Assembly (NCBI RefSeq): GCF_905115235.1
Contig: NC_051851.1
Location: 151,604,692-151,668,691, forward strand
From: Hermetia illucens
Lineage: Eukaryota > Arthropoda > Insecta > Diptera > Stratiomyidae
Direction: 5' to 3'
DNA length: 64,000 nt
The stretch's first letter is position 1; every line of letters starts with the position of its first letter. A program made the translations under genes and the position numbers. A model generated the notes under the pieces. It worked only from the letters and a program-made list of their open reading frames with translations, searched no databases and was not told the DNA's origin. Of the stretch, positions 33,480-44,850 are shown in pieces.

Positions 33480-36430
33480 AGTCTGAGGTAGTAATAAATT
33501 CGGAGCGCTATTTCGTGGTGTCCAATATGTGTGGTTTGCCTGTTCGCTGACCACTTTTCTCACATCCGTCGTCGTGCTCGGCCGTTTCTAACGTAGCGAG
33601 CTCTCTTGGTTTTATACAGTGTGTCTATCGGTTCGTGCTGGTGTGTTCCTGTGTATTTACGTGTTTTTCTGTTGCCAAGCAGAATTAGTGGATTATAATG
33701 CGACGCTTGAGTACATGTGTGCATATGGCGTCCTGCTGAAGAACCTGCAAGCTTGAGTCTGCAGACACTTTCCTTTCAGCTTTTGTGTCAGATCCAAGGT
33801 TTTTTTGCCAAGCCAAGGAGTGCGCCTTTACAGTTTGCTCATTGCTCCATCCTCCTGTTCACACTTCTGTAGTGGGTGTTGCTGGGAGAAATCGGTGCTG
33901 ATGGGGATACCGGTCTTTCCTATCGCTATCTCCGCTAGATCGCTTTTCTCCTTCCGTCAGAACGTGCCTTTCTGCTTTGAGTTTCATCACGTGCTTTTAG
34001 CTCGGTGGTGTCTGTCAGTTTTAACCCGGCGACATGGAGGCGAAGGAAGCATTCCTAGTGAAGAGCGATATGACATGCAAAACGAGCAAGCTGGACTGAG
34101 TCTTTTCTCGCAAGCATCTGACTGTGTAAGTCCAAAAATAATATGCCCAAGAAGAAGGATCGTAGATCAATCAGGAATAGATTCACATCTCCCACCCCAA
34201 ACAGCTGAATCTCAACCCCACCTTGGTTCAAAAAGAGAATACCCACTGTTGAATGGAGACTTTCTGAAGTTACCGGGAACATTTGCAATCGAATGAGTCG
34301 CTTTATGATTTCAAAACACCAAAATACTCTGTGCTAGTTGATAGAGTCACACTCGAGGATGGCAGAAGAATGAGCCTGGGCGGATTCAAATTTTTAGAAT
34401 TAACTAGGAGCCTCAGGATAAAAGGCAATCAATATCAAAGAGACAAATATGCAAATCGTTTCGTCCAGAATTTATTTTAAAGTCAAAGCCCTTCTTACCA
34501 CAAAGCTTCATCTATCGCTTTGGAATTATCAAAAGAATTACCCTCGTCTTCACGAAGGATGAGATCCTCAGGGATGCTCTCTCGAACGTCTCGTCTTCGA
34601 GTACAGGCATCATCCCGAAACTAAATCAATTCTATAAATGTGGGTGTCTGGGCCACAAAAATCTTCAAGTCTAATAGCGAAAGAGGTTCAAGATGCGGCA
34701 AGGAGGGAGTTGTGAGGAGGCCTGCCAAGCAAAGTCTTGTCTCTCGTGCTAGAGCCCTGAACACAATGTTAGGGATCACGCATGCTCGAAGTAGCAAGAA
34801 TGTTTAATATTGGTGCAACTAGCGGCGATTTAAAACACCACCTTAGGAGATGCCAGCAAAACTTTCTATAACTTTCAAGAGCCTTAATCGGGTCAATCCT
34901 TAGACTCCAATATCCGCATCCTCAGGCCCGTAACGGAAACATTTGAAGTGCTGCGCGGCGCAAAAACCTTTTCCTAAGTCGTGGCGATGTAAATACCCAA
35001 AACAACACTAGGCGAGGCAGGGTAGACCCGACATACACGTCCAAGCCACACTTTCTACTCCCGTTTTCAACAGCTCTTCTTACTCTATCGTATTCGAATA
35101 TCAAAAAATTATATCGATAATCTTTAGCAGTCTAAAACAGCTCCTGAAGCCAACATATTCTAGACGCCTATGATAACCTCAAAAGTACTGCGGACAGTCT
35201 AAAGATCAACAGCGACTTCATTAAGCTAGCAAATGGTGCGGGTCCTATAATACAACTTACACTCCCCCTCATAACAGGATTTGAGGATGCAACATAATGG
35301 GCACGTCCAAAATGAGGTATGGTGGAGGCGCTATTGCTTCCAGTAAAATATCCGCATTCGCAAAATCAAATGCCACACTGATTTGGGCATAATCGTTGCA
35401 GAAACAGCAAATCTAAATTCTAACCTGACAATGGTTGCGGCCTATTTCCCTCCATTCACTGACAGGAATATTTTTACCGTCAAACTCAATATACTAACCA
35501 AATTCTTAGATATCAGACAAAATATCCTCCCAGCAAGGCATCTGAATGCCCGCGCTAAATTCACTGGGGACTCCCATCAACTACCCCTAAGGACGCTCCC
35601 TCCAGCAAACGGTTGCAGCTCCAAATTCCGCCTTCTAAGCAATGGTAAACCTATCTTCTTCAAATCCCTACCTGGACCGAACCCAGTCGACTTTATCCCT
35701 GGCAAAACTATCTCTCCCGAACCCAGTCGACTTTATCCCTGGCAAAATAATTTCTAATTCTGTCTTAAGCAACTAGCTCTGGGACGCTCTACAGAAAATG
35801 AACTTAAATAGCGGCTACGGCCAGCCAATCTTCCTCCCAAAGTAACAAGATCTGGAAACAGAGATTGCGAGCCTGGCAACTTCCTAGCCTTCGTCGTGGC
35901 AAACGACAACTTTCAATATTTCCAAATATAACACCTCTAAAAAGTTTTGGGACCAAATTAACCGACTTTAATCGCTTCAGGATCATAAGGAGCACTTAAA
36001 TACCTGGAACAACACAAAGTGTCTCCACCTTCTAAACTTCGTGAAAACATTACATTCCGACGTTTTCCCTCTTATGTCATCCAACTTTTCTCCACCGATG
36101 AGTTTTCTGATATGTTTTTGAAGCACAAAAAAAAAACGGTTTGCTCCAGGAACGGATAGAATTATATACCCATTCATTATCTTAGCCCTGCGGCGCGGAA
36201 GGTTACCCTTGAAGCGTTGAATGAGATCTGGCCAACCAGACCTCCCTGGTCAAACTAGCCCTGATTCTGAAGAAAGGACAGACTCAGAACAATTTAAACA
36301 ACTTCAAACCGATCCCGCTCGTAAATGTGTTTTCTAAGCTTGCAAACTCCATGGTAAAAGCCGGCCTGAACGGGAACTTCATGTGAAACTTTGCTCTGGG
36401 ATTTTTAAACAAGGCAGAGTGGAAGTGTTT
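33480..36430 (+). mobile_element. LINE-E copy 2: ORF1, endonuclease and start of reverse transcriptase
   Basis: 33480-33800 looks like a GC-richer leader. 33805-34900 holds an ORF1 remnant (YDFKTPKYSVLVDRVTLEDG, RSLRIKGNQYQRDKYANRF, then KCGCLGHKNLQ and further Cys residues like a zinc knuckle). Endonuclease: WGIIVAETANLNSNLTMVAA, YFPPFTDRNIFTVKLNILTK (35383-35540). Reverse-transcriptase start near 36260: LILKKGQTQNNLNNFKPIPL. It stops abruptly at about 36430. Many frame breaks. Jockey/I group, exact clade uncertain. Confidence 0.65.
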
Positions 36431-37240
36431 CAAGGCTATGATACAGTATTTTTACCGATGATTCAAATATGGTGTCTGGAATCGGTGCGGGAGTTTTCTT
36501 GGATAAAAACGGCGTAGCCAAGTCGTACGCTTTCCTACCATTCGCCAGCGTATTCCAAGCGTAGCAGTACAGGCGATGATCCGAGCCCCAAGCGTAACAT
36601 AAACATTCTGACCGACAGCCAAGTGGCCATTGTGGCTTTGTACTCTATTGCGACGTCCTTCAGGCTGGTGGGGCAGTGCAGGAACGCGCTGAACAGTCTA
36701 GACGGTAAGTTCAAACTCACCCTCCTCTGGGTTTCCGTTATAGGAATGTAGAAGGGAATAAGCGGGCTGATGGACTGGCCAGGCGAGGCTACGCTCTTGG
36801 CAGTCTTTGGCTTGCACAGTCAGGAATCTACTTGCATTATTTAGCATCCGCGAAATTCAGATGGGAAAGGCTTACCACCTGCGCCAAGCCAAAGAAGATT
36901 TGGTCCAACTATAACAAGACCCGATCACAAGAGTTCGTCTACCATACGCTCGCAAATGCGTACAAGATTACGGCGATTTACACGGGATAACGGCCTATAT
37001 GTAATCAAGCCGCCAGATTCGGTATATCCTACAATTTGCATTGGCAAAGCTACTTACAAGAGAGAAACCCTCAAGCACTTCATTTGCTGGAGCTAGGCTA
37101 CGGACATTAGGAAAACCATTTTTTGAGGACCTCAGGGACTCTCCCCCTTGCTCTTACTATAGCAGTCATGGTCTTAGAACTTTGTGGCAACAAAATGTAG
37201 CACCACAGCTCCTTTGAGCAGCCACTGATACCTACCTCAC
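36430..37240 (+). mobile_element. LINE-E RNase H and C-terminal part
   Basis: SGIGAGVFLDKNGVAKSYAF begins an RNase H whose later parts (EGNKRADGLARRGYALGS; KFRWERLTTCAKPKKIWSNY; TRSQEFVYHTLANAYKI) match the fragment at 4645-5590. The joint with the preceding reverse-transcriptase start near 36430 implies an internal deletion of the whole catalytic part. Several stops. Confidence 0.7.
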
Positions 37241-37249
37241 AATAGATCG

Positions 37250-37415
37250 GTCCTTTATGCAGTGGAATCCGCTCTCTCAGGATGGCCGACGATTGTGTCG
37301 CCTCAAGGGCAGTTGGCGCAGAACAGTCGAGAAGGAGTGCCGGCGTCTTAGGAAGTCATGGGGGAGCTGAAGTATATTTCTGGTAACCGCAAACAATCGC
37401 GCGTAGGTGTGGTTG
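37250..37415 (+). mobile_element. LINE-B 3'-terminal scrap
   Basis: The coding tail reads QWNPLSQDGRRLCRLKGSWR, VEKECRRLRKSWGELKYISG, NRKQSRVGVVD. It is the same end as at 26585-26720. It abuts LINE-E and ends 145 bp from the MDH-like stop codon. Confidence 0.7.
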
Positions 37416-37560
37416 ACTAAGGGGTAAATGGCAATCAAATACATGAAACAGTATCTTCAGAGAAACTAAGAATATATGAAAATATCAGTTAAAAAATAGC
37501 TTAACATATAATATCTACATGAGGCCAAGTTAACAAAACACAGGCACAAATACATCTACA

Positions 37561-38793
37561 TTACACAAATTTCAGCTTAGTATCTTTTATTTGATAATTC
37601 GCCGTAGTCAAATACTTTTCAACCATCGTTATATCACGTTGCAAATTATTCATGGCTGTTTGCAACTGTTTCCTCTCATATCGACTGATGGACGTTGGCA
37701 ATCCGTACACATTAGCTACACCCTCTTCAGTTAAATCAATTAACGAGGTCGTATATTTCAATGGTGGATTCGCAGATGATGCCACAAAGGCGCACTCCAC
37801 AATGTCCTTTTCGCCATTCAACGCTCGAACCAGTGACTCAATGAAACAGTAAATAGCAAAGGCAGAGGATAGTTCGGAAACACCCTCTTGGCTTTTAGAC
37901 TCTAGAAAAAGACTTGTTAGCTTTTCGGCTTCTTCGCGACTGAAAGTTTTATGTGGCGCTGGACGACTTTGGGAAAATAAGGGCAGGATGGTATCAACTG
38001 AAATGAACGACTGAATGAGCTTAGGCTTGTAAGGAAATGATCGGGATCTTACCAGTTGTTCCTCCAGTAATGGGGACAAAAACATCATTGGGGTCCAGCG
38101 AATACATATCGGCGTATACTGAACATGCCTGCATGCTATCTGCCGCTGTGATTCCAATGATCTTATTCGCATACCAGATGTCGAAATTTTTATATATTTC
38201 CTCCACAGCTGGGATGACGCAGTTCAAAGGATTTGTTCCGATAGCAAGAATGGCCTGCGATAGAACGGGTTAGAAAGATGTTAGTCCGATCTCGAAATCT
38301 TACTTGAGGGCTGACTTCTATGCAAGTTTTAACGATTGTTGCTATAATCGGAAAATTTTGCTCAAATGAATCACTGTTGGAAGTCTTGGAATAATGCCTT
38401 GCTCGTACAAGTACAATAACTATATCGGCATCCTTGAATTAAAGCAAGATCAATTATCAAATCTTTTTTATCTGAGAAATTTTCTGAGGACACCAGCACA
38501 TCTACCTTCAGCGCTGCTCTCATTCGCATTGGTCCCAAGAATCCCTCCACAGTATTTCGGGTACTTATACAATTCAATTGTCGTGTTATGTTCGATAAAT
38601 TTGGGGATATGTCGTGCAATGCTAGCTCCATTGGATACGCCGATTGTTTTAAAAACAATGAAACGATTTGGCCAATTTTCCCAGCTGCTCCACAAACAGC
38701 AATTTTCAATTTGGTTGCATCCTTTACTGTGCAAAAATGTCGGATGGCTGTTAGGACTGGTCTATTGCTTCTATTTAATAAAGAGCGAAACAT
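37561..38793 (-). CDS. Mitochondrial malate-dehydrogenase-like protein lacking catalytic residues
   Basis: Four exons in frame (minus): 38793-38506, 38432-38304, 38254-38053, 37997-37561; 351 residues against about 335-340 for mitochondrial MDH. The N-terminus MFRSLLNRSNRPVLTAIRHF is Arg-rich without acids, a likely matrix targeting signal. The NAD-binding loop GAAGKIG (35-41) is kept, as are HDISPNLS, NTVEGFLGP, NPLN (147-150) and the C-terminal FIESLVRALNGEKDIVECAF. By alignment from memory, the two Args of PRKPGMTR become H109 and N115, the Arg of LDVVRA becomes Q181, and the catalytic His of GGHAG becomes T205 (GGTTG). Asp of the relay (D178) remains. Malate/oxaloacetate turnover is therefore unlikely. 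Drosophila has fast-evolving testis MDH paralogs, a possible parallel. The introns and open frame argue against a pseudogene. Confidence 0.9.
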
Positions 38794-39190
38794 ACTATAA
38801 TATTAAAAGGTAAGAAAACAGATGTAACTGTAATATATTTTGACATGTAACATGAAATTTATTAGGGGGAAGCTCTAAAGGTTGTTTAATCAAGTAGTCG
38901 TGAATGAATAAGTTTTATTGAAGTAGATTTGATGCACACAAGCATAACTGCATGGGTGTCAGGCTCAGGATCAAATTAAATGGAATATTAGCAGGTTGTT
39001 TGAGCATGCATCAGAATACGATATATTTTGAGGCCTAGATTTCATAAAGCGCAAAACCCTGATTTTCTTCAGATTTTTGGAATGGGTAGTTGCCGAAAAA
39101 GAGTCCTGCCTCGCGCATGTTGACTGCTTATTCACGCATTTTACAATTTACATCAAAATTAATATCAGTTTCGGAAAGAACTAATTAAGA
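38794..39190. other. Upstream of the MDH-like gene: no feature assigned
   Basis: AT-rich. The part near the start codon should hold the promoter. From about 38990 to 39090 there is a stretch resembling 63660-63760 (AGATTTCAT followed by AAGCGCA..CCTGATTTT), an unassigned interspersed repeat. Confidence 0.4.
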
Positions 39191-39320
39191 CGTTTCGTTT
39201 GATACGCTGGATGGGGATTTGAAAGCCTCGAGATTGCACCCAGATCAGGCATTCAATAGAGCCAAATGGCGAAGCCGATCACGACGATCCAACCCCGCTT
39301 GTGAACGGGACAAAGGCTGA
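39190..39320 (+). mobile_element. LINE-F 3'-end scrap
   Basis: TTTGATACGCTGGATGGGGA (39196 on) matches the end of the LINE-F copy near 530-550. It encodes LDGDLKASRLHPDQAFNRAK, WRSRSRRSNPACERDKG and a stop, followed by an A-rich tail at 39318-39333. The 5' part is absent. Confidence 0.7.
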
Positions 39321-39329
39321 AGAAAAAAA

Positions 39330-39535
39330 AAAAAAAATTTGATACCCACATGACTATATTCGGCGAAAAATTATGACATTCCCCTTTTGCATGTAAACTC
39401 CACATACATTTATGTGAATCACTATATGCGTGAATTTTTATAGTTCCCATATATCTACCAAATTTCGTTTGGATCGGTGCAGTCGATTTGGAGAAAAGTG
39501 CATCTGACAGACAGGTTTTACACAAAACCTTAAAA
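39330..39535 (-). repeat. Hairpin-headed repeat, related third copy
   Basis: On the minus strand it begins near 39535 with AAGGTTTTGTGTAAAACCTG and a CTGTCTGTC tract. It then reads CGAAATTTGGTAGATATATG and GAGTTTACATG, in the same order as copy 1. The hairpin is shorter (AGGTTTT/AAAACCT). It is adjacent to the LINE-F tail, so it may have inserted there or carry that tail. The part near 39430-39490 also resembles 63800-63860. Confidence 0.55.
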
Positions 39536-39779
39536 AGTCTACTTCCATTAAAGTCTCTAATCTGGACCATCAAGAAAAAATCCAGATATAAGGAAACCAC
39601 CCCTCTTGAAACCGGATTACGGTGGGACACATTAAAAGATGTCATGGTTTGAAACGGCCTCCAAAACGCTCCAATAAGACATTCTTTGGTGAGAAAAAAT
39701 TTGGGAATGTTTTCAATAATTTTAATGGGACACGAAGACAGTACTCAACATGGTTAAGAGTCGCTCAAAAACATCAGAG

Positions 39780-40480
39780 CGGCTCTTCGCCCTTGCATGT
39801 TTTGGTGGTTATGACCAGAGTGCTTCAGTTCTCGCGTCCGTCAAGGTCAGCCCGGCCCTTTCTAGCTAAGACTTTATCGCTCTTACCGTTTCCGCCGCGT
39901 AGACCTCCACATCTTGTGGGTGTTTTGTTGTAACAACCACAGCTTGGTCATCAGCGAAGCCGACTCTCGTTCCCTCTGGGACGGGAAGAGCAAGCACCCT
40001 ATTATACATTGCTGGCTTCGACGATGGGTAGGAGTCTGTTATAGATGACGCTCTCCATCATCTTCTCCGTTGTATCCAGCAGGCAGATACAATACGATGC
40101 TGGGTTTCAACTTTTGTTTTTTCCACTGGACAGGGAATATTCTTTCTTTTAGGCGGGCCTCGAATGTGTTGGCGAAAAGGTCGGGCCTAGTCCTCACTGC
40201 CAGTTTCAAAACTCGGTTGGAGATACCATCCAATCCTGGGGCCTTCTTATTATAGACACTACGACATATTTCCCGTAGTTCCCCCATACCCACTGGAGGT
40301 ATTATGCCCTCATTTAGTTGGACAACCATTTGCCTTCCCCTATTTTCGTGGTGAGGGAACAAAGTGGTAACAATCTGTTTCAGGAGGAGCGGACAGGTCA
40401 CCTGAGTTGATCTCCGCAGCCTTTTCATTACCACTCTGTAGGAATCGCCCCAAGGGTTTATGTCGGCACGGTCGATTTTT
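39780..40480 (-). mobile_element. R1-type LINE reverse-transcriptase fragment, minus strand
   Basis: The minus strand reads VGMGELREICRSVYNKKAPG, LDGISNRVLKLAVRTRPDLF, ERIFPVQWKKQKL from the start of an R1 reverse transcriptase. After an internal deletion, RVLALPVPEGTRVGFADDQA, VVVTTKHPQDVEVYAA follow from the FADD motif. It is arranged head to head with the plus-strand R1 fragment that follows. Confidence 0.75.
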
Positions 40481-40489
40481 GGGAACGAG

Positions 40490-41340
40490 CGAACTGGTTC
40501 CCGACCGACGATGACCGGCGACCGTACTGCCTCGGTTGCATCCGAGAGACAGAAATGACGTTGCCATTATTTGCGAACCCTATCGCAACTACGGTGGTTG
40601 TTCCTGGGCCAGGGACCATACCGGTAAAGCAGCGATATGGGCATGCGGTGACCAGGCCATTCTGGAAGTTATGCAACTTCCAGAAGGTAGTTTTGTGAGA
40701 GAAAAGATGAGTAGGAATCATGTCTGCAGCTGTTATGCTCCTCCTAGCGCAACACGTGCGCAGTACGAGGAGATGCTGCACCATTTGGTGCTGGACGTAA
40801 GGAGACATACCCCGGAAATCATAGCGGGTGACTTCAATGAGTGGGTCCTCACGTACGTGAGCACCGCATTGGCGAGGGGAACCACCTGGTATGCCAGTGA
40901 GCATTATATCCATAGCAATCACCAGGCGATCTTCATTAAAGTCGCTGATGGGCCAAGTGGCGAGTTGAGTGCTCGCAGAAAGTAGGTAGGGATGCCGGGT
41001 TGGACGAAAATGGCGTTCGAGCAGAATACATTCTCTAAAGCTCTGGCGGGTCATGACGAACTGAATGCCACGACGACCTAAATGGCATCGAGGATCACGC
41101 GATGGGTGATCGAGGCATGCGACGCTACTATGCCTCGGAGGCGAGAGTGTGCAAGCAAACAGCCAAACTAATGATGGAATAGCGAAATCGTGGAGCTAAG
41201 TTCCAGTGGGCGGACCGAGAAGAGAAAAGAGATTGCTTTAGGCGACTGTGTGTGGATGCCAACATAAATCCCTGGAGCATGGTTTACAGAGTGATTATGA
41301 AGAAATTGCAGTGGCAAAGGTCACTCCAGGTGATTCTATG
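40490..41340 (+). mobile_element. R1-type LINE endonuclease fragment, plus strand
   Basis: RNDVAIICEPYRNYGGCSWA, VREKMSRNHVCSCYAPPSAT, IIAGDFNEW (catalytic Asp and Asn) and SEHYIHSNHQAIFIKV give the endonuclease of R1-clade LINEs in one 150-codon frame, with a deletion after GDFNEW. Further broken coding sequence runs to about 41340. The 198-codon frame on the opposite strand is a shadow. Confidence 0.8.
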
Positions 41341-42490
41341 CGGACTTTTTTTCGGGTAGTGGAAAGGGTGGACTAATCTGTTCATACACTTGTTCTTGCA
41401 CTGCTGCTCTGGGGCGGCGGCGGGGAAGGCCCGGCAGCAACCTTGTCAACCAAATCAAATGGCCAAGGAGAGCCTCCACGAGGTGGCACCGGGAAACACT
41501 GAACTCACTTTGGCCTACTGGCCGTGATACAGTACGCGAATGCGAAAATGCTTAGTTAAGGCCATCAGACCCGAGTCTGCACGGGGATTCATCTGAAGTG
41601 GCTTTGGTCACGAAACCTTAAATGGGGTATACTGGTACCATGGGAACCGGGATGGCCCTCTCAATTTACATGTCTCAGGAGACTTCCTGGGTTATGTACT
41701 TCAGTTATTCATTAATTCGCTAGAGATTGCGTAGATCTTGCAACCATCAGTATGGATGCTGAGCCATGAACCTAGTATAAACTGGTACCGCTGTTGCTTA
41801 TCATAGCAGGGCTCTGATTGTAGTCAAAAATCAATTCGTGTCTTAAAAAGGCCATGGGGTTAAGTTAACTCGACAGGTAATCACGTTAAACCACCAAGGA
41901 CCTAACTGTCCTTGCAGCGTTGGTGATGAGAAATTGACTTTGTCAGTGCAAAATCACATACCATGCATTTCTTTTGGAAATACGACAATGTAAGCACAAC
42001 GTGGCCATTAAACCAATGGAAACATTTCGATGCATTTTTTAATCTTACTCTTTATGGTAATTGTATGTTACTTAATTGAGATAAGTGTTCATTCTTGATC
42101 GAGTCTGCCGTGAGGTTTCAGTTTCCGGTCGTGTGCCTCGCTCTTCAGGTGTTTCAACAACTCTGAAAGTAGCAGCAAGTCAAATCGTGCATCTCGCCTT
42201 TTTTAATGTTTTTTTTGAAACAGAAGCACTGACCCGGGTATATTTCTGGTGTGTACCTCACTCTTCTGATTCGTTCTCTTTCCAGCGGGAGTCTCATTTT
42301 TCAGATATTTCAGCAGCTGTACTGGTTAACAGTTGTGATGTTTGGCTGATCTTTAGGTGTCATTCTAAATAATTTTCTGAATGTCTGTAAGCCAGCCTGT
42401 CAATGTCTGTAAGCGTTTTATCATTTGTATTTGTACAACAACAATACATAAAATTAGAACAGAACTAACTAATCACCAATAAAGCCAATA
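41340..42490. other. No gene recognised
   Basis: GC-richer at the left, AT-rich at the right. A 95-codon open frame at 42085-42372 has no recognisable family and no supporting splice or start context. Possibly the 3' part of the R1 fragment and spacer. Confidence 0.35.
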
Positions 42491-44850
42491 ATTAATTATA
42501 AGATATGCGGTTTCGTCCAGGAAAAAGGCAACTCATTAGACGCTGCCTCACCTCTGCCCTGGTAGCAGCGTGATCGAAGTGGTTACACATAACTGGCTCA
42601 CTTTTTCCAGCGCCATTCCCTTCGGATCGTAACCTCCATCTAAAGCCGCCAGGAATGTCTCTTCTCAGAAAGCTCCAATGGACCACCCAGCTATCTTGGT
42701 TTTTCCGTTTTTGTTGCTCACTTGACTGTAGCCTCTTCCGTTCCTGATATCGAGAAAGATGGCCTGGTGGTCACTGTGGGTGTGTGTTCACTCACCCGCC
42801 ACACCAACCCTCTCGCCAACGAGGTACTGAGGTAGGATAGATTGACGATTGAGCCTAGCCCTCTACTTCAGAGGGTGGGGACGCATCAAACGTTGGCTAG
42901 TACGATGTCCAGCTCCGCGAAGGTTTCAAGTAAGATTTGGCCTCAGGTGTTTGTTACTCGATTTCGCCAGTCTAAGGCCCACGTGTTGAAATCGCCGGAA
43001 ATGATTTTGGGGCTGTGGTTCCTAGCGTCCAACACCAAGCTGTCTAGCATCTCCTCATATCAGCTGTAGATATGGACGCCATTGAGTTTTGTCCTTACAA
43101 AGCCGGCCCATATCGCGGCGTTTCCCGATGATACTTCGCGGTTCACATATCACCGCCATGTCCACATTCGACTCTCGAATGGTTTGCGAGAGCAAGTCTT
43201 GAGCTGGCTCGCAATGGTTGAGGTTGATTTTTATCAACCTCATTTGACCCTACGATTCAGCTCTCTCCTGTATGTCGGGCACCTGCCACCACTTGCAACA
43301 TGCCGGTCGTCCACTCCCTTTTTCCCTTTGCACAACATGCACTGTGTATCTCCCGTGCAGTCTTTGATAAGGTGGCCCTCTTCTCCACACCGTCTCGACC
43401 TATCACGCTCACTAGTACATGCTGCTGCAAAGTGATCGAAATCGAGGCAACTGGAGCATCTCTTAAAACTTGCTCCCTAAGTCGGCACACGACCCAACCT
43501 ATACTTACCTTGCCCAAAGTAATCAATGCCCTGATTCCCTGAGCTAATGATAACGGTCTGTGTACCTCCATATGTCTTCATCTTTTTGATAGCACTTTCT
43601 TCTAGGTCGTTAAGGTTGAATTGTTCCCTTAGCGCAGCACAGATATCCACTCGTAATGTGACCTCGTCTAGGTCTTTGCACTTGATTACTGTCTGTTGCT
43701 TTCGAGCTTTCACATCTGCTTGCTCACCTAGAACCTTCTCCACCTGACCGGGAAAACTATCCACTGTCTTCTCGCTAGTTTTGTTTAGTTCTAGCATCAA
43801 ATCCCCCTTTTCCGTACGCCTGACAATACTTACACTGCCGCCGCCGCGTAGGACATATCTCCTTTTTTGGAAATAATGATTATTTCCACACGAATCTTCT
43901 TTTTCTCCTTCTGTCGTCCACCTTTGTCTACTTTTCGGGTTTTCGGGCTCTAGGCTCTTCCCCTTTTTTTCAAAGTTGGGGCTGTAATCGAAAAACTACC
44001 CGAAACTTTCTCCGGCGCAGCTTTCTTCAGCGAAGAGGACTTTTTTCTTCTTGGCTGCTTGTTGAACACCAAGGGATTCACTTATTCCATCCCTACTCCG
44101 TTTGCCCGCGTTCTCACCAACCTTATGTTGGGGAGGTGTCACCTGCGTCTCCCGTGTGAGTTTGTCACATGACGCTTGGGCGTTTTTCTTCTCCACCGCC
44201 CTAATATAGGACAACTTAATGCCTCGTATCAGAGCCCTGATGTGTTGGTGGTGGTCCTTAATAAAATCATAGAGTTCATTGATGCGTTCCCAAAATGAAA
44301 TAAACGCTGTTGTAGTTTGCTGCCTTCCACAATTGCCTTTTATAGCATCGACAATTATGTCAGTCCGGGGACTTTCCGAATTCCTTTCACAGTTCCGTGA
44401 CGAATCTCGACTACTTAGGGGTAATGTTGCCTTCAGTGGTGACCTACCAAGTTTTGAGCTTTTTCGAAAAGGATCCGGTGTAGATCTCATTTCCACTTCA
44501 CTAAGATTTCTTGTAGCATTAGATGCCAAAGTAGCCATGTTTGCCAATGCGGTCGCTGGATATTGACGGCCGGGAGCCCGCTTGCCCACTCCCAAAAACC
44601 GCCGGTACTAGGTTTCCGAAGCCCTGCACCGTAAAAAAACTACCTTTCTCGTCCTCCATATTTGGTTTGATTCCTGGGTGTCCTTCACATAGCCAATTTG
44701 TATCCACGGGCGGGCGTTTACTTTCCACCTTCCCAGCCTGCGTCCCCTTATCTGAACGAAGGGACGCGCCTGATGGGAGATTTGGCAACACATACCTCAA
44801 CACAGCTGACATAAGCCCAATGCGGGGGACTCCTACCACTTAGGTTGGTT
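42490..44850 (-). mobile_element. R1-type LINE 5' half: ORF1 and start of endonuclease
   Basis: On the minus strand ORF1 runs from about 44840 to 43250 with frameshifts. It includes a 199-codon stretch (44595-43996) rich in Ser/Lys, then TLRVDICAALREQFNLNDLE, then CCHC knuckles (CSSCLDFDHFAAAC; CGEEGHLIKDC with one Cys changed; CMLC). ORF2 starts at 43243 with MRLIKINLNHCEPAQDLLSQ and VDMAVICEP, the usual R1 endonuclease opening. The endonuclease is cut short and the reverse transcriptase is absent. Located just beyond the loqs 3' side in the same orientation. Confidence 0.75.

Noticed and set aside
38371-38505. Continuation of the MDH-like first exon into a different C-terminus
   Set aside because: The extension does not resemble MDH, while splicing out 38505-38433 (GTAGAT..TTCAAG) restores the MDH frame (KDADIVIV).
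40458-41054. 198-codon open frame on the minus strand
   Set aside because: It overlaps the clear R1 endonuclease (GDFNEW) on the plus strand; a shadow frame.
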